64,000 bases of DNA from Frankia sp. AgB32. GTDB lineage: Bacteria > Actinomycetota > Actinomycetes > Frankiales > Frankiaceae. Shown here piece by piece: positions 50,115-59,868 of this stretch. The notes beneath the pieces were generated by a model. It did no database searches. It was not told the origin of the DNA and saw only the letters and a list, made by a program, of their open reading frames with translations. Position 1 is the stretch's first letter, and every line of letters begins with the position of its first letter. The DNA lies in the NCBI RefSeq assembly GCF_023243045.1, contig NZ_JALKFX010000015.1:1-64000 (forward strand). The letters are read 5' to 3'. The translations under genes were made by a program, and so were the position numbers.

Positions 50115-52784
50115 TTGCTGATTGACAGATCACTGGTGGAGGCGGCGCTCCCGGGTTACTCCGTCGAGGGCGACCTGGGCCGGGGTGGGTACGGCCTCGT
50201 CCTGGCCGGTCAGCACCGGCTCATCGGCCGCAAGGTGGCCATCAAGATCCTTCTCGACACCTCCGACGACCCCGAGCTGCGCGCCCGCTTCCTGTCCGAG
50301 GCGCGGGTCCTGGCCGAGCTCGACCATCCGCACATCGTCCGCATCCACGACTACGTCGAGCACGAGGGCACCTGCCTGCTCGTGATGGAGCTGCTCTCCG
50401 GCGGGACCCTCAAGCAGCGCATCAGCAGCGGCCCGCTGTCGCCGGAGACGACGGTCTCCGTCGGGCTGGCGGCCGCGGCGGCGCTGTCCACCGCGCATGC
50501 CCAGGGCGTGCTGCACCGCGACGTCAAGCCGGACAACATCATGTTCGACGGCGGCGGCCTGCTGAAGGTGACCGACTTCGGCATTGCCAAGATCTTCGAC
50601 GGGGCGGAGACGACGGCGAGCGCGATCCTCGGCACGCCGCGCTACATGGCCCCCGAGCAGATCATGGGCGTCCGGCTGTTCCCGTCGACGGACCTCTACG
50701 CCCTCGCCGGCGTGCTCTACGAGATGATCGCCGGCCGGCCGCTGTTCGGCCGCCAGATGGCCGTCCAGCCGCTCACCCACCACCATCTGACGATCATGCC
50801 GGAGCCGCTGACCACGGTCCCGCCGCCGGTCTCGATGGTGATCATGCGGGCCCTGGCGAAGGACCCGAACGCCCGCTTCGCCGACGCGAACGACTTCGCG
50901 CTGGAGCTCGGCCGCGCCGCCAGCCGGGCCTTCGGCCCGAACTGGCTGTCCCGTTCCGAGGTCAAGCTCCGGGTGGACGACGAGATCCGCGACGCCGCGC
51001 TGGGCGTGTCGACGACCCCCCGGCCCGCCCCCGGCGGACCGGGGGGATATCCGGGCTCGGGCCCGCGCCCCGCGGGGTACCCGGGCACGCCAGGGGCCTT
51101 CGGCGGACCTGGCGGCGGACGCCCGGGCGGCGTCGGACCGGGCGGGATGGGCCCGGGGGGGATGGGGCCGGGGGGGATGGGCCCGGGGGGGATGGGCCCG
51201 GGGGGGATGGGCCCGGGGGGAGCTGGCCCGAGTGGGCCTGGGCGCCCGGGCGGACCTGGCGTCGGCTACCCGCCCGCCGGCTACCCGGGGCGTCCCGGCC
51301 AGGCCATCCCCGGCACGGCGGCGCCCGGCGGGCAGTCCACGCCAGGGCAGGCCGGGCCGGGACCAACCGGGCCAGGACCGACCGCGCCGGGTGACGCCGG
51401 ATTCACCAACGCGCCGACGGCGCGTGGCGGTCCGGGCCAGCAGCCGGGCGGTTGGAACGCGCATCAACCCGGCTCGACCCCACCGTCCCGCACCCCGCCA
51501 CCCCGGCCGCTCGGCGGCGGCTACGGACCCGGCGGGCCTGCCGGCGCCGGAACGCCCGCCGGTGGGCCGTACGGTCCGCCGCCGCGCGGGTCGGCGCACT
51601 CCGCGCACCGGGGCGGGCCTGGTCAGGGCGGCGGTACGGGCCTCAGTCGGAAACAGACGACATGGCTCATCGCTGGGACGGCGTTCGTCTTCATCGCGGC
51701 GATCACTGTCGGCATCGTGCTGGCGGTGGCGAACTCCGGCGGCGGGGGCGACGGCGGATCAGGCGGCCGCCCGGCGGTGACGGCCAAGGCGTACGTGGGC
51801 CCGGCGCTGACGGTGCAGGGGCTCAGCCCGTACAGCCTGTCGATCCAGCCGGACGGCGCGCTGCTGGTGTCCAGCCTGGCGACCGACCGCGTCCAGAAGA
51901 TCACCCCGGCCGGGGTTGCGAGCGACTTCGCCGGGACCGGCGCGGGCGGGATCAGTGGGGACGGCGGCCCGGCCACCTCCGCCCAGCTTGACGGCCCCGG
52001 CTCGACCGTGCGCGACAAGGCCGGCGACGTCTTCATCGGGGACGCGAAGAACAACCGCATCCGCAAGGTCACGCCGGCCGGCGTGATCACGACGGTCGTC
52101 GGCACCGGCACCGCCGGCTACGGCGGCGACGGCGGCCCGGCCACCGCCGCACAGATCAACAGCGCCGAGAAGGTCGTCGTCGGGCCCGACGGCAGCCTCT
52201 TCCTCTCCGACTACGAGAACCACCGCATCCGCAAGGTCGACCCGAACGGCATCATCAGCACGTACGTCGGGACCGGTGTCGCCGGCTACACCGGCGCGAA
52301 CGGGCCGGCCACCCAGGCGAAGATCAACGGTCCGAACGACCTCGCCATGGGCTCCGACGGCACGCTCTACTTCGCCGACCTCGGCAGCGACACCATCCAG
52401 AAGGTCACCCCGGACGGCATCATCAGCACGATCGCCGGCACCGGCGACGGCGGCTACTCCGGCGACGGCGGACCGGCCACGGCCGCCAAGCTCAACGTGC
52501 CCTCGGTGTCGCTCGGACCCGACGGCAAGACCTTCTACATCGCCGACTACCGCAACAACCGGATCCGCAAGATCGACCCGAACGGCATCATCACCACGAT
52601 CGCCGGCACGGGTGTCGAGGGCTCCTCCGGTGACGGCGGCCCAGCGACCGCCGCCCAGTTCAAGAACCCGAGCTCGGTGGTCGCCGACGGCAGCGGCTCG
52701 ATCTACATCTCGGACAACGGCAACGACCGGGTCCGCCGCATCGACCCGAACGGCACTGTTTCGACCATCGCCCAGCCGGGCTGA
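50115..52784 (+). CDS. Receptor-type Ser/Thr protein kinase with extracellular NHL propeller (first copy)
   Basis: 889 residues. Kinase domain 15-275: G-R-G-G-Y-G loop, Lys44 (V-A-I-K-I-L), H-R-D-V-K-P-D-N (about 134-141), D-F-G (about 153), A-P-E-Q. A Gly/Pro linker (290-515) contains repeated G-P-G-G-M. One TM helix (about 516-540), then about six NHL repeats, each like G-D-G-G-P-A-T-A-A-Q with R-I-R-K-V-D-P-N-G-I-I, forming a beta-propeller outside the cell, as in PknD-type receptors. Start TTG 50115 is the best fit to the paralogue; no clear ribosome site. Lies eight bases before its paralogue. Confidence 0.92.
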   Translation: MLIDRSLVEAALPGYSVEGDLGRGGYGLVLAGQHRLIGRKVAIKILLDTSDDPELRARFLSEARVLAELDHPHIVRIHDYVEHEGTCLLVMELLSGGTLKQRISSGPLSPETTVSVGLAAAAALSTAHAQGVLHRDVKPDNIMFDGGGLLKVTDFGIAKIFDGAETTASAILGTPRYMAPEQIMGVRLFPSTDLYALAGVLYEMIAGRPLFGRQMAVQPLTHHHLTIMPEPLTTVPPPVSMVIMRALAKDPNARFADANDFALELGRAASRAFGPNWLSRSEVKLRVDDEIRDAALGVSTTPRPAPGGPGGYPGSGPRPAGYPGTPGAFGGPGGGRPGGVGPGGMGPGGMGPGGMGPGGMGPGGMGPGGAGPSGPGRPGGPGVGYPPAGYPGRPGQAIPGTAAPGGQSTPGQAGPGPTGPGPTAPGDAGFTNAPTARGGPGQQPGGWNAHQPGSTPPSRTPPPRPLGGGYGPGGPAGAGTPAGGPYGPPPRGSAHSAHRGGPGQGGGTGLSRKQTTWLIAGTAFVFIAAITVGIVLAVANSGGGGDGGSGGRPAVTAKAYVGPALTVQGLSPYSLSIQPDGALLVSSLATDRVQKITPAGVASDFAGTGAGGISGDGGPATSAQLDGPGSTVRDKAGDVFIGDAKNNRIRKVTPAGVITTVVGTGTAGYGGDGGPATAAQINSAEKVVVGPDGSLFLSDYENHRIRKVDPNGIISTYVGTGVAGYTGANGPATQAKINGPNDLAMGSDGTLYFADLGSDTIQKVTPDGIISTIAGTGDGGYSGDGGPATAAKLNVPSVSLGPDGKTFYIADYRNNRIRKIDPNGIITTIAGTGVEGSSGDGGPATAAQFKNPSSVVADGSGSIYISDNGNDRVRRIDPNGTVSTIAQPG
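51134..51230 (+). repeat. 15-bp tandem repeats encoding GPGGM in the kinase linker
   Basis: Six to seven 15-bp units (GGGCCCGGGGGGATG-like) rich in G runs; expansion or contraction stays in frame. Confidence 0.8.
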
Positions 52785-52792
52785 GCCCCGCG

Positions 52793-55306
52793 ATGAGGGA
52801 ACAGATCGACGTCGGCCGGGTGTCCGCCGCCCTGCCCGGCTACGAACTGGGCGCCGAACTCGGCCGCGGCGGCTTCGGCGTGGTGCTCGCCGGTCGACAC
52901 CGGCTCATCGACCGCCCGGTCGCCGTCAAGGTGCTGCTGGACCCGACCGAGGGCGGCGACGTCGGTGACTCCGACGGCGGCCTGCGGACCCGTTTCCTCG
53001 GCGAGGCCAGGGTCCTGGCCGGCCTGGACCATCCCCATGTCGTGCGCATCTACGACTACGTGGAGTCCGACGGTCTGTGCCTGCTGGTGATGGAGCAGCT
53101 CACCGGCGGCAGCCTGCGCGGGCGCGGGCGGACGCTGAGCGCCCCGGCCTCGGCGGGCGCGATCGGGGTGGCCGCCGCGGTGGCGCTGGCCGCGGCCCAC
53201 AGCCACGGCGTGCTGCACCGCGACATCAAGCCCGACAACCTGCTGTTCACCGAGGACGGCACCCCCAAGGTCGCCGACTTCGGCATCGCCAAGATCGTGG
53301 AGGCGACCGCGGCGACGACGACCGGCCTGGTCGGCACTCCTCGATACATGGCCCCGGAGCAGATCACCGGCGGCCGCCTCGGCCCGGGCACCGATCTGTA
53401 CGCGCTGGGTGTCGTCCTCTACGAACTGCTCGCGGGTCGCTCACCGTTCCCTCCGGACCTTCCCGTCGCGGCGCTGCTGCACCACCACCTGTCCGTGGCG
53501 CCCCTCCCGCTGTCCGAGGCGCCTCACCCCGTGGCCAAGGTGATCATCTCGGCGATGGCGAAGGAACCGGGCTGGCGGCCGCCGACCGCTCTCGATTTCG
53601 CGGTCCGGCTCGCCGCCGCGACCACCGCGTCGATCGGTCCGGGCTGGCTGAACGCGAGCCGCGTGCCCGTCCGACTGCCCGACGAGGTACTCGCCGCAGC
53701 CGGCCACCAGCCAGGCACCGGGCCCAGCTCCTACGACCCGGGCCAGGGGACGCCCTCCGGGCCAGGTCAGCGATTCCCGTCCGGCCCCGGTCAGTGGACC
53801 CCGTCCGGACCGGGCCAGCAATTCCCGTCCGGCCCCGGTCAGCAGACCCCGTCCGGACCGGGCCAGCAGATCATGCCCGACGCCACGGTGCCGAACGGAT
53901 CCCGCTGGTCAGGCCCCGATGCCGGGCCGAATGCGCCGGCACCGAATGCCCCGGCCTGGAACGCCGCCGCCCCGCCGGCCCCGGGCGGGCCGACCCGCGT
54001 CGATCATCGGGCGCCGGACCATCGGCCCCCGGACCAGTGGCATCCGGGCGGGCCGGCGCCCATCCCGCGGACGGCGCTCGGACCGCCCTCGCCGACCGCC
54101 CGCGCGGGGCGTCGTCACCGGCCCGACAACCGCCGCCGGCTTGTGATCGCCGCGGTGGCGGCGGTCGCGGTGCTGGCCCTCACCGTCGGGCTGCTCATCG
54201 GCCTCGGCGGGATCGGCGGCGGAGGCGATGACAAGCGCCTCGCCGCCTACGGCGGTGCGGCGGTCACGTACTCCGGGCTGGAGGACGCCCACGCGCTGGC
54301 CCTCGCCGCCAACGGCACGCTCTACGTCACCGATCCGGGCACCGAGGTCGGACAGGGCCAGGTCATCCAGTTCACCGCCGAAGGGAAGGCCACCCGCCTC
54401 GGCGGCAGCGGCCCCCACCCGACGCCGTCGGTCGAGCCCTCGCCGTCACCGACTCCGGTCCTCGGCGACCACGGCCCGTCGCTGGCCGCCGAACTCCAGC
54501 AGCCGGTCGGGGTCGCGGTCGGTCCCGATGGCGCGATCTACCTGGCCGAGACCGACGCGGGCCGCATCCGCCGGATCGGCACCGACGGGATCATCACCAC
54601 CATCGCCGGCACGGGGCGCGACTCCTCCACCGGTTCGGTCGCCGACAAGGGCGACGCCACCAGGGCGTACCTCGACGACCCCTACGCCGTCGCGGTGGAC
54701 GGCAAGGGCGTCGTCTACGTCACCGAGGGCTACCGGGTCCGGCGGATCGAGAACGGACAGATCAGCACGGTCGCCGGCCGGCAGGACGAGTCGGGGTCAG
54801 CCGGCGACGGCGGCCCGGCCGTCAACGCCACCCTGTCCGACCCCAGCGGCCTGGCCCTGGCCCACGACGGCACCCTCTACGTCGCCGATGCCGGCAGTGA
54901 CACTGTGCGGCGGATCGACCGTTCGGGCGTCATCAGCCTGGTCGCCGGCAAGCAGGGCACGGAGGGACGTCGCGGTGACGGCGGCCCCGCCACCGCGGCC
55001 CAGCTGTACAACCCCCGGGGCCTGGCGCTCGGCCCGGACGGCTCGCTGTACATCGCGGACGCCGGCAACAACGTCATCCGCCGGGCCGACGCGAAGGGTG
55101 TGATCAACACCGTCGCCGGCTCGGGCACCTACTCGTCCGAGCAGGATGCCAGGACGCTGGCGACCCAGGTTCCGCTCAGCACTCCGTCCGGGGTGGTCGT
55201 CGATCCGTCCGGGGCGCTCTACATCGCGTCCGCCGGGGACGGAACGATCCGGCGGGTGGAGACGGACGGTTTCCTGACGACCGTGCTGACCCCGCCCGAA
55301 TCCTGA
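52793..55306 (+). CDS. Receptor-type Ser/Thr protein kinase with extracellular NHL propeller (second copy)
   Basis: 837 residues, the same architecture as the preceding gene. Kinase motifs: G-R-G-G-F-G, V-A-V-K-V-L, H-R-D-I-K-P-D-N (about 141), D-F-G-I-A-K (about 161), A-P-E-Q. A linker with P-S-G-P-G-Q-Q repeats, a TM helix (about 450-472), then NHL repeats. The start reads M-R-E-Q-I-D-V-G-R-V-S-A-A-L-P-G-Y-E. A tandem duplicate that has diverged, especially in linker and propeller; probably one transcript with the first kinase. Confidence 0.93.
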   Translation: MREQIDVGRVSAALPGYELGAELGRGGFGVVLAGRHRLIDRPVAVKVLLDPTEGGDVGDSDGGLRTRFLGEARVLAGLDHPHVVRIYDYVESDGLCLLVMEQLTGGSLRGRGRTLSAPASAGAIGVAAAVALAAAHSHGVLHRDIKPDNLLFTEDGTPKVADFGIAKIVEATAATTTGLVGTPRYMAPEQITGGRLGPGTDLYALGVVLYELLAGRSPFPPDLPVAALLHHHLSVAPLPLSEAPHPVAKVIISAMAKEPGWRPPTALDFAVRLAAATTASIGPGWLNASRVPVRLPDEVLAAAGHQPGTGPSSYDPGQGTPSGPGQRFPSGPGQWTPSGPGQQFPSGPGQQTPSGPGQQIMPDATVPNGSRWSGPDAGPNAPAPNAPAWNAAAPPAPGGPTRVDHRAPDHRPPDQWHPGGPAPIPRTALGPPSPTARAGRRHRPDNRRRLVIAAVAAVAVLALTVGLLIGLGGIGGGGDDKRLAAYGGAAVTYSGLEDAHALALAANGTLYVTDPGTEVGQGQVIQFTAEGKATRLGGSGPHPTPSVEPSPSPTPVLGDHGPSLAAELQQPVGVAVGPDGAIYLAETDAGRIRRIGTDGIITTIAGTGRDSSTGSVADKGDATRAYLDDPYAVAVDGKGVVYVTEGYRVRRIENGQISTVAGRQDESGSAGDGGPAVNATLSDPSGLALAHDGTLYVADAGSDTVRRIDRSGVISLVAGKQGTEGRRGDGGPATAAQLYNPRGLALGPDGSLYIADAGNNVIRRADAKGVINTVAGSGTYSSEQDARTLATQVPLSTPSGVVVDPSGALYIASAGDGTIRRVETDGFLTTVLTPPES

Positions 55307-55430
55307 GGTCCGCCGAGTCCTGACACACCCGGCGGGGACCCGGATGGCATACGTTCGCGGGAGGATTCCGCGCCGCGCGACACCGGGTGCGGCGCCGGAT
55401 TCCGCCCGGAAGGCTCGGCTGGGAGGACTC

Positions 55431-57032
55431 ATGCGCGGTCCGGACAGGCGGTCCCTGCTGCGGGCCGCCGGTGCCGGCGGGCTGTCCCTGGCGGGGCTCG
55501 CGGCCGGCGGCGGCCTGCTCGGCGGCTGCGACGACTCCGGCGGCGGACCGGGCCCGCGCGACGCCACCGCGAGCGACGCCGACTGGGCCGCGCTGGAGGG
55601 CAGGCTGGCGGGCCCGCTGCTGCGGCCGGGCAACCCCGACTACGCCGACGCCAGTCAGCTGTTCGATCCGGCGTTCGACTCGATCCGGCCGCAGGCGGTC
55701 GCGCGCGCGACGTCACCGGCGGATGTGGCGGCGTGCGTCGACTTCGCCCGGCGCAGCGGGCTGCCACTGGCCGCCCGGGCGGGTGGCCACAGCTACGGCG
55801 GCTACTCCACGACGACCGGCCTCGTCGTCGACGTGACGCCGATGGCCGCGGTGACCGTCGTCGGTGGCGGCCTCGCGCGGATCGGCGCGGGAGCGCTGCT
55901 GGTCGACGTCTACGACCGCCTCGGTCAGGCCGACCTGGCCCTGCCGGCGGGTTCCTGCCCGACCGTGGGCATCGCCGGGCTGGCCCTCGGGGGCGGTATC
56001 GGCGTGCTCGGCCGCCGCTACGGCCTGACCTGTGATCGGATGGTCTCCGCCGACGTCGTGCTCGCCTCGGGCGAGACCGTGCACACCGACGCCGAGCACG
56101 AACCGGACCTGTTCTGGGCGCTGCGCGGCGCCGGCGGCGGCAACGTCGGCATCGTCACGTCGTTCACCTTCGCCACCCACCGGGCGACGCCGCTGGCGCT
56201 GTTCACCCTCCACTGGCCGTGGGCGGCGGCCGCCGACGTGGTCGCCGGCTGGCAGAAATGGATCTCCGAGCCGGGCGGCGCGCCGGACACCGTCTGGTCC
56301 ACGTGCGTCGTCTCCTCCGCGCCGGCGAGCGGGGTCGGCGGCACGCCGGTGCTGCGGGTCAGTGGCGTGCTCTCCGGCAGCGCCGACGACGCCGCCGTCG
56401 CCGGGCTGCGCGCGCAGCTCGCCGCGCTCGTGGACGCCGCCGGGCATCCGCCGTCCAGCACCTCCGTCGTCACCCGCGGGCATCGTGCCGCGATGCTCAT
56501 CGAAGCGGGTTGCGCCGGCCGGAGCGTGGCGTCCTGCCATCTCAGCGGTCGCACGCCGGGGGGCACGCTGAACCGGGTCGCCCAGCGGGCCGCGTCGGCC
56601 TTCCTGCTGGAGCCGATGCCGGCCCGCGGCATCGAGGCGATGCTCGCCGCGATCGAGCGGCGTCAGCGCACCGCCGACGCGGGCTCCGGCGTGGTCATCC
56701 TGGATTCCTGGGGCGGGGAGATCAACCGGGTCGCGCCGGGTGACACGGCGTTCGTCCATCGGGGGGCGATCGCGAGCGCCCAGTACGTCGCCGGGTACTC
56801 CATCGGCGCGAGCGCGGCGGTGAAAGCGGCCAACCAGGGCTGGTTGCGGTCCACCATCGCCGCGACAGCCCCCTACGTCTCCCGGTCGGCCTACCAGAAC
56901 TACATCGATCCGGAACTGGCCGGCTGGGCGCAGGCCTACTACGGGACGAATCTCGATCGGCTACGACAGGTCAAGCGAGCCTACGACCCGACCAGTGTCT
57001 TCCGGTTCGCGCAGGGCCTGACGCCCGCCTGA
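55431..57032 (+). CDS. Secreted FAD-linked oxidoreductase (berberine-bridge type)
   Basis: 533 residues. Tat-like start (P-D-R-R-S-L-L-R-A-A-G) ending L-L-G-G-C, so probably an exported lipoprotein. FAD-binding domain: A-G-G-H-S-Y-G-G-Y-S with His120 and G-L-T-C-D-R-M-V-S-A-D with Cys201, the two residues that bind flavin covalently in bicovalent BBE enzymes. The BBE C-terminal motif Y-Q-N-Y-I-D-P-E-L ends near Y-D-P-T-S-V-F-R-F. Oxidises alcohols or sugars in relatives; substrate unknown. ATG 55431 has GGGAGG upstream. Confidence 0.92.
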   Translation: MRGPDRRSLLRAAGAGGLSLAGLAAGGGLLGGCDDSGGGPGPRDATASDADWAALEGRLAGPLLRPGNPDYADASQLFDPAFDSIRPQAVARATSPADVAACVDFARRSGLPLAARAGGHSYGGYSTTTGLVVDVTPMAAVTVVGGGLARIGAGALLVDVYDRLGQADLALPAGSCPTVGIAGLALGGGIGVLGRRYGLTCDRMVSADVVLASGETVHTDAEHEPDLFWALRGAGGGNVGIVTSFTFATHRATPLALFTLHWPWAAAADVVAGWQKWISEPGGAPDTVWSTCVVSSAPASGVGGTPVLRVSGVLSGSADDAAVAGLRAQLAALVDAAGHPPSSTSVVTRGHRAAMLIEAGCAGRSVASCHLSGRTPGGTLNRVAQRAASAFLLEPMPARGIEAMLAAIERRQRTADAGSGVVILDSWGGEINRVAPGDTAFVHRGAIASAQYVAGYSIGASAAVKAANQGWLRSTIAATAPYVSRSAYQNYIDPELAGWAQAYYGTNLDRLRQVKRAYDPTSVFRFAQGLTPA

Positions 57033-57450
57033 CGCCCGCCTGACATCCGTCAGGACCCGGCGGGACGGGCCAGGGTCCGCGGCGGGGGCCGACCCCGGGC
57101 CGGGAGTCGACGTCACCGGCCCGGGGCGGTCCGCTCCATTAGACGCTCGTTACTCATCCGTTGCCCATTGGCTACCCATGGTCATACCCCTGTCCAATAG
57201 GTGTCCCGATCCGCGGCGGGCCTTGTCCGCGGCGGTATTCGGCGGAGCGCCCGACTTCGCCGGCCGTCGACCTTCGGGTTTTCTCCCCCACCGCGGGTGA
57301 ACGCGAGCTCACACGGCGAGGGTGAGCACGGCCGCATCGGCGGTTCATCTTGCAGGCACTACTTAAGGTGAGTAGACAAATGCTGTCGGTGACGAGCCGG
57401 CATTGGGTGTCCGTCCGGCCGTGCCGGTTGGCTGTGCTGCGAGGTTTTAC
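57033..57450. other. 418-bp intergenic region, no gene seen
   Basis: Patches near 57140-57210 and 57350-57400 are AT-richer than surrounding coding DNA and probably hold the promoter of the 52-aa gene. I looked for a riboswitch fold and saw nothing convincing. Confidence 0.5.
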
Positions 57451-57609
57451 ATGAGTCGACTCATCTGGCCGTGGGGTATCGGGCTGTTCATCATCTTCTA
57501 CGCGGTGACCTCCCCAGGCAGCGCCGCGGACGTCGTTCACAGCGCGGTCGGGGCGCTCGGCGGTGTTGCCAACGGCCTGTCCGACTTCGTCTCCCAGGCA
57601 GCGGCCTGA
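57451..57609 (+). CDS. Conserved actinobacterial small membrane protein (52 aa)
   Basis: M-S-R-L-I-W-P-W-G-I-G-L-F-I-I-F-Y-A-V-T forms one N-terminal TM helix, followed by A-A-D-V-V-H-S-A-V-G-A-L-G and a short helix. I recognise this W-P-W-G-I-G pattern as a short protein found in many actinomycetes, function unknown. ATG with GAGG six bases upstream. It converges on the NlpC gene. Confidence 0.8.
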   Translation: MSRLIWPWGIGLFIIFYAVTSPGSAADVVHSAVGALGGVANGLSDFVSQAAA

Positions 57610-57636
57610 CCGGAGACCGGCCTCGTGACCCGTCCG

Positions 57637-58632
57637 CTAGCGAATCTCCCTGGCCAGCGGGCGGGTCACGGCGACCGTCCCGGTCCAGTCCGAGATATCG
57701 GACTCCACGACCCCCCACCGCGCGCCCTTGGCCGCGATGACCTTGCCCTCGCCGATGTACATCCCGACGTGGCCGGGAGCGTCGGCCGTGCCGTCCGAAC
57801 CAGGCGTGAACAGCAGATCACCCGGCTGCGGGTCGACGCCCGCGACCGCCGGTCCGAACGCGAGCTGGTCCGTGGTGACCCGGGGCAGTTCGATGCCGAC
57901 GAGCCGGTACGCGGCCTGCACGAGCGACGAGCAGTCCCAGGTGTCCGGCCCTGTCGCGCCCCACACGTACGGCTTGCCGATCTGCGCCTGCACGAACTCG
58001 ATCACCGGCGCGATCGTGCCCGGCGGGATGTCGACCCCCACCTGCAGGGAGTCGCCGTACACCTGCGACTGAGCGAGGATCGTGCGCACGTAGTTGCGCG
58101 TCTCGGTGTAGGGCGGGACGCCCGCGAAGGCGAGCACCGCGCCGGCGCCGGCGTTGTACGCGGCGAGCATCTTCTCCTGCCCGTCGCCCGGCACCGACGC
58201 GACGGACGCCGCCACCTCGCAGTCGTACCGGGCCGCGGCGGGGATCGCGTCCGCCGGATTCCACACGTCGCCCCGGCCGTGACCGGCCCAGGTGGCGGGC
58301 ATGAACTGGGCGATGCCCATGGCGCCGACGGGGGAGGTGGCCCGCGGGTTGAAGCCGGACTCCTGCTGCAACTGGGCGGCCAGCAACGCCGGCGTCACCT
58401 CCGCGCAGCCGGCGTCGTTCGCCGCATCAGTGATCATTTTGACGTACTCGGCGGGGATGCCGTCGGAGTTCTGGATCGCCCGGTCGCCCTTGCCGTGATC
58501 ACCGATGAACGGCCCGGCCACCATGACGATCAGTAGCGAGACCAGCAGGATGATCCCGCCGACGACCACCACCGAACCGACGCCCAGCCACATCAGCCAG
58601 CCTGACCGACCAGGCGGAAACCGACGGGCCAT
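57637..58632 (-). CDS. Lytic transglycosylase - NlpC/P60 endopeptidase, TM-anchored
   Basis: 331 residues: TM helix (about 13-45), SLT lysozyme-like domain with catalytic Glu91 in Q-Q-E-S-G-F-N-P and Q-F-M-P-A-T-W plus A-A-Y-N-A-G-A-G, then a C-terminal NlpC/P60 domain with Cys234 in W-D-C-S-S-L-V-Q and the His in A-P-G-H-V-G-M-Y-I-G. This bifunctional design is typical of peptidoglycan hydrolases of Gram-positive conjugation systems (VirB1/TcpG-like), which open the wall for transfer. The neighbours support this. ATG 58632. Seven bases separate it from the lipoprotein gene upstream, so they form one operon. Confidence 0.92.
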   Translation of the reverse strand: MARRFPPGRSGWLMWLGVGSVVVVGGIILLVSLLIVMVAGPFIGDHGKGDRAIQNSDGIPAEYVKMITDAANDAGCAEVTPALLAAQLQQESGFNPRATSPVGAMGIAQFMPATWAGHGRGDVWNPADAIPAAARYDCEVAASVASVPGDGQEKMLAAYNAGAGAVLAFAGVPPYTETRNYVRTILAQSQVYGDSLQVGVDIPPGTIAPVIEFVQAQIGKPYVWGATGPDTWDCSSLVQAAYRLVGIELPRVTTDQLAFGPAVAGVDPQPGDLLFTPGSDGTADAPGHVGMYIGEGKVIAAKGARWGVVESDISDWTGTVAVTRPLAREIR

Positions 58633-58638
58633 CCCCGC

Positions 58639-59310
58639 CTACCGCCCCGGAGCGTCGCCGGCGGCGTTGGCGAGATCCGCCCCGGCCACCCGCCACGTCC
58701 CGTCCAGCTGGCGAAGCATCGTCAGGGCCGGTGTGGACACGGCCACGACCGGCGCCTGGCTTCCCGAGACCGTCTCGCGACGCACGTTCAGTTGGAGCAC
58801 GACCCGGCCGGTCGCGCTCGTGTCGATCCCGCCGAGCGGGGTGGTCGCGAGGACGGACACCGTCGAGCGGGTGCCCGCGGCCCGCAGGTCCTGCCACGCC
58901 TGGCCGTCGGCACCCGCGGCCGGGCCGGCCGTCGCGCCCACGCCCAGGGACGCGGCGAAGTCATCGGTGAGACAGTCCCGAGCCCGGTCCAGGCCGGCCG
59001 TCGGCCCGGAATCCGTCCGCGCGTCGAACGACTGCCAGCGGGTGAAGCAGTCGGCCGCGACCGCGGCGGGATCGGTGTGGTCGACCTGGCCGCTCGCCGG
59101 CGCGGTCGCGGTGGCGAGCGGCGGTCCGGGAGCCTGGCTCGCCCCGGGCGGCGGCCCCGTCGTCACCGACGGGCTCGGCGAGGACACCTCGGTGACGTGG
59201 CCGAACGAGCCGCAGCCGGCCAGCGCGGCCACCAGGGTCAGCCACACCAACGGGCCGAGCACGGCGCCGCGCCGGCCGGCGACGCCGGCTCCAGGTCGGA
59301 TCGCGATCAC
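58639..59310 (-). CDS. Lipoprotein with NTF2-like domain, possibly conjugation-associated
   Basis: 223 residues. Lipobox L-A-G-C (about residue 33), a Pro/Ser linker, then a 140-residue domain (D-P-A-A-V-A-A-D-C-F-T-R-W-Q-S-F-D onward) with conserved W-R-V-A-G-A near the end. This alternation resembles NTF2-like extracytoplasmic proteins such as TcpC/VirB8, but is not conclusive. Operon with the lysozyme/NlpC gene downstream. Confidence 0.7.
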   Translation of the reverse strand: MIAIRPGAGVAGRRGAVLGPLVWLTLVAALAGCGSFGHVTEVSSPSPSVTTGPPPGASQAPGPPLATATAPASGQVDHTDPAAVAADCFTRWQSFDARTDSGPTAGLDRARDCLTDDFAASLGVGATAGPAAGADGQAWQDLRAAGTRSTVSVLATTPLGGIDTSATGRVVLQLNVRRETVSGSQAPVVAVSTPALTMLRQLDGTWRVAGADLANAAGDAPGR

Positions 59311-59367
59311 GTAGCGCTGCCGCCTACCGCCGGCCGCGTGCCAGGCCGGCCACCGCCGCCGACGTGG

Positions 59368-59868
59368 TCATTCGCGGCCGTCCAGCCAGTCCCGGACCCG
59401 CCCCCGCCGCACCCGCCACTGGTGGCCGACCTTGCGGGCCGGGATCGCTCGCTCCGAGAGCAGTTTCAGGACCGTGCTCTCGGACAGCCGCAACCAGGCG
59501 ACCAGTTCATCGACGGTGAGCACCTCGTCGTCGTCCGACGGGCGCGCCGCTGGCTGCGCCGCGCCCGGCCCGGTCGCCCCGCCCCCACCGGATGCCGCGC
59601 CGGCGGTTGCCGCGCCGGCGGTTGCCGCGCCGGCGGTTGCCGCGCCGGCGGAGGTGCCCGGTGACGCGGCGGGTGGCAGACCGACCGACCTGGCCGCGTT
59701 GGCCGAGCTGCCGCGGGGCCGGACGGCCCCGCCGGACGCGGCGCGAGGCGACACCGGGCCGACTGGCGCGGGCCAGCCGGACGCGGGCGGCGCACCCTGC
59801 GGGCCGGCCGGACGCCCGACCCGACCGGACGGACGGGGGGAGGACATCGAGAAGCCATCCTGCGCCAC
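59368..59868 (-). CDS. Excisionase/MerR-like helix-turn-helix protein with long Ala/Pro leader
   Basis: 166 residues. The C-terminal 55 (V-L-T-V-D-E-L-V-A-W-L-R-L-S-E-S-T-V-L-K-L-L onward, with G-H-Q-W-R-V-R-R-G-R-V-R-D-W-L) is a typical excisionase-type winged helix. The first 110 residues are disordered and contain A-G-A-A-T repeats. The GTG at 59868 has AGGGAG seven bases upstream. Could regulate the element or act as excisionase; no integrase is visible. Confidence 0.85.
   Translation of the reverse strand: MAQDGFSMSSPRPSGRVGRPAGPQGAPPASGWPAPVGPVSPRAASGGAVRPRGSSANAARSVGLPPAASPGTSAGAATAGAATAGAATAGAASGGGGATGPGAAQPAARPSDDDEVLTVDELVAWLRLSESTVLKLLSERAIPARKVGHQWRVRRGRVRDWLDGRE
59597..59651 (-). 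repeat. 15-bp tandem repeat in the excisionase-like gene
   Basis: Three perfect copies of GCGCCGGCGGTTGCC and one partial, encoding G-N-R-R-R or A-G-A-A-T depending on frame; the real frame gives A-G-A-A-T. Confidence 0.85.

Noticed and set aside
57033-57450. A riboswitch (for example c-di-AMP type) before the small membrane gene
   Set aside because: No conserved motif of that class could be matched, and the cell-wall hydrolase is on the opposite strand.
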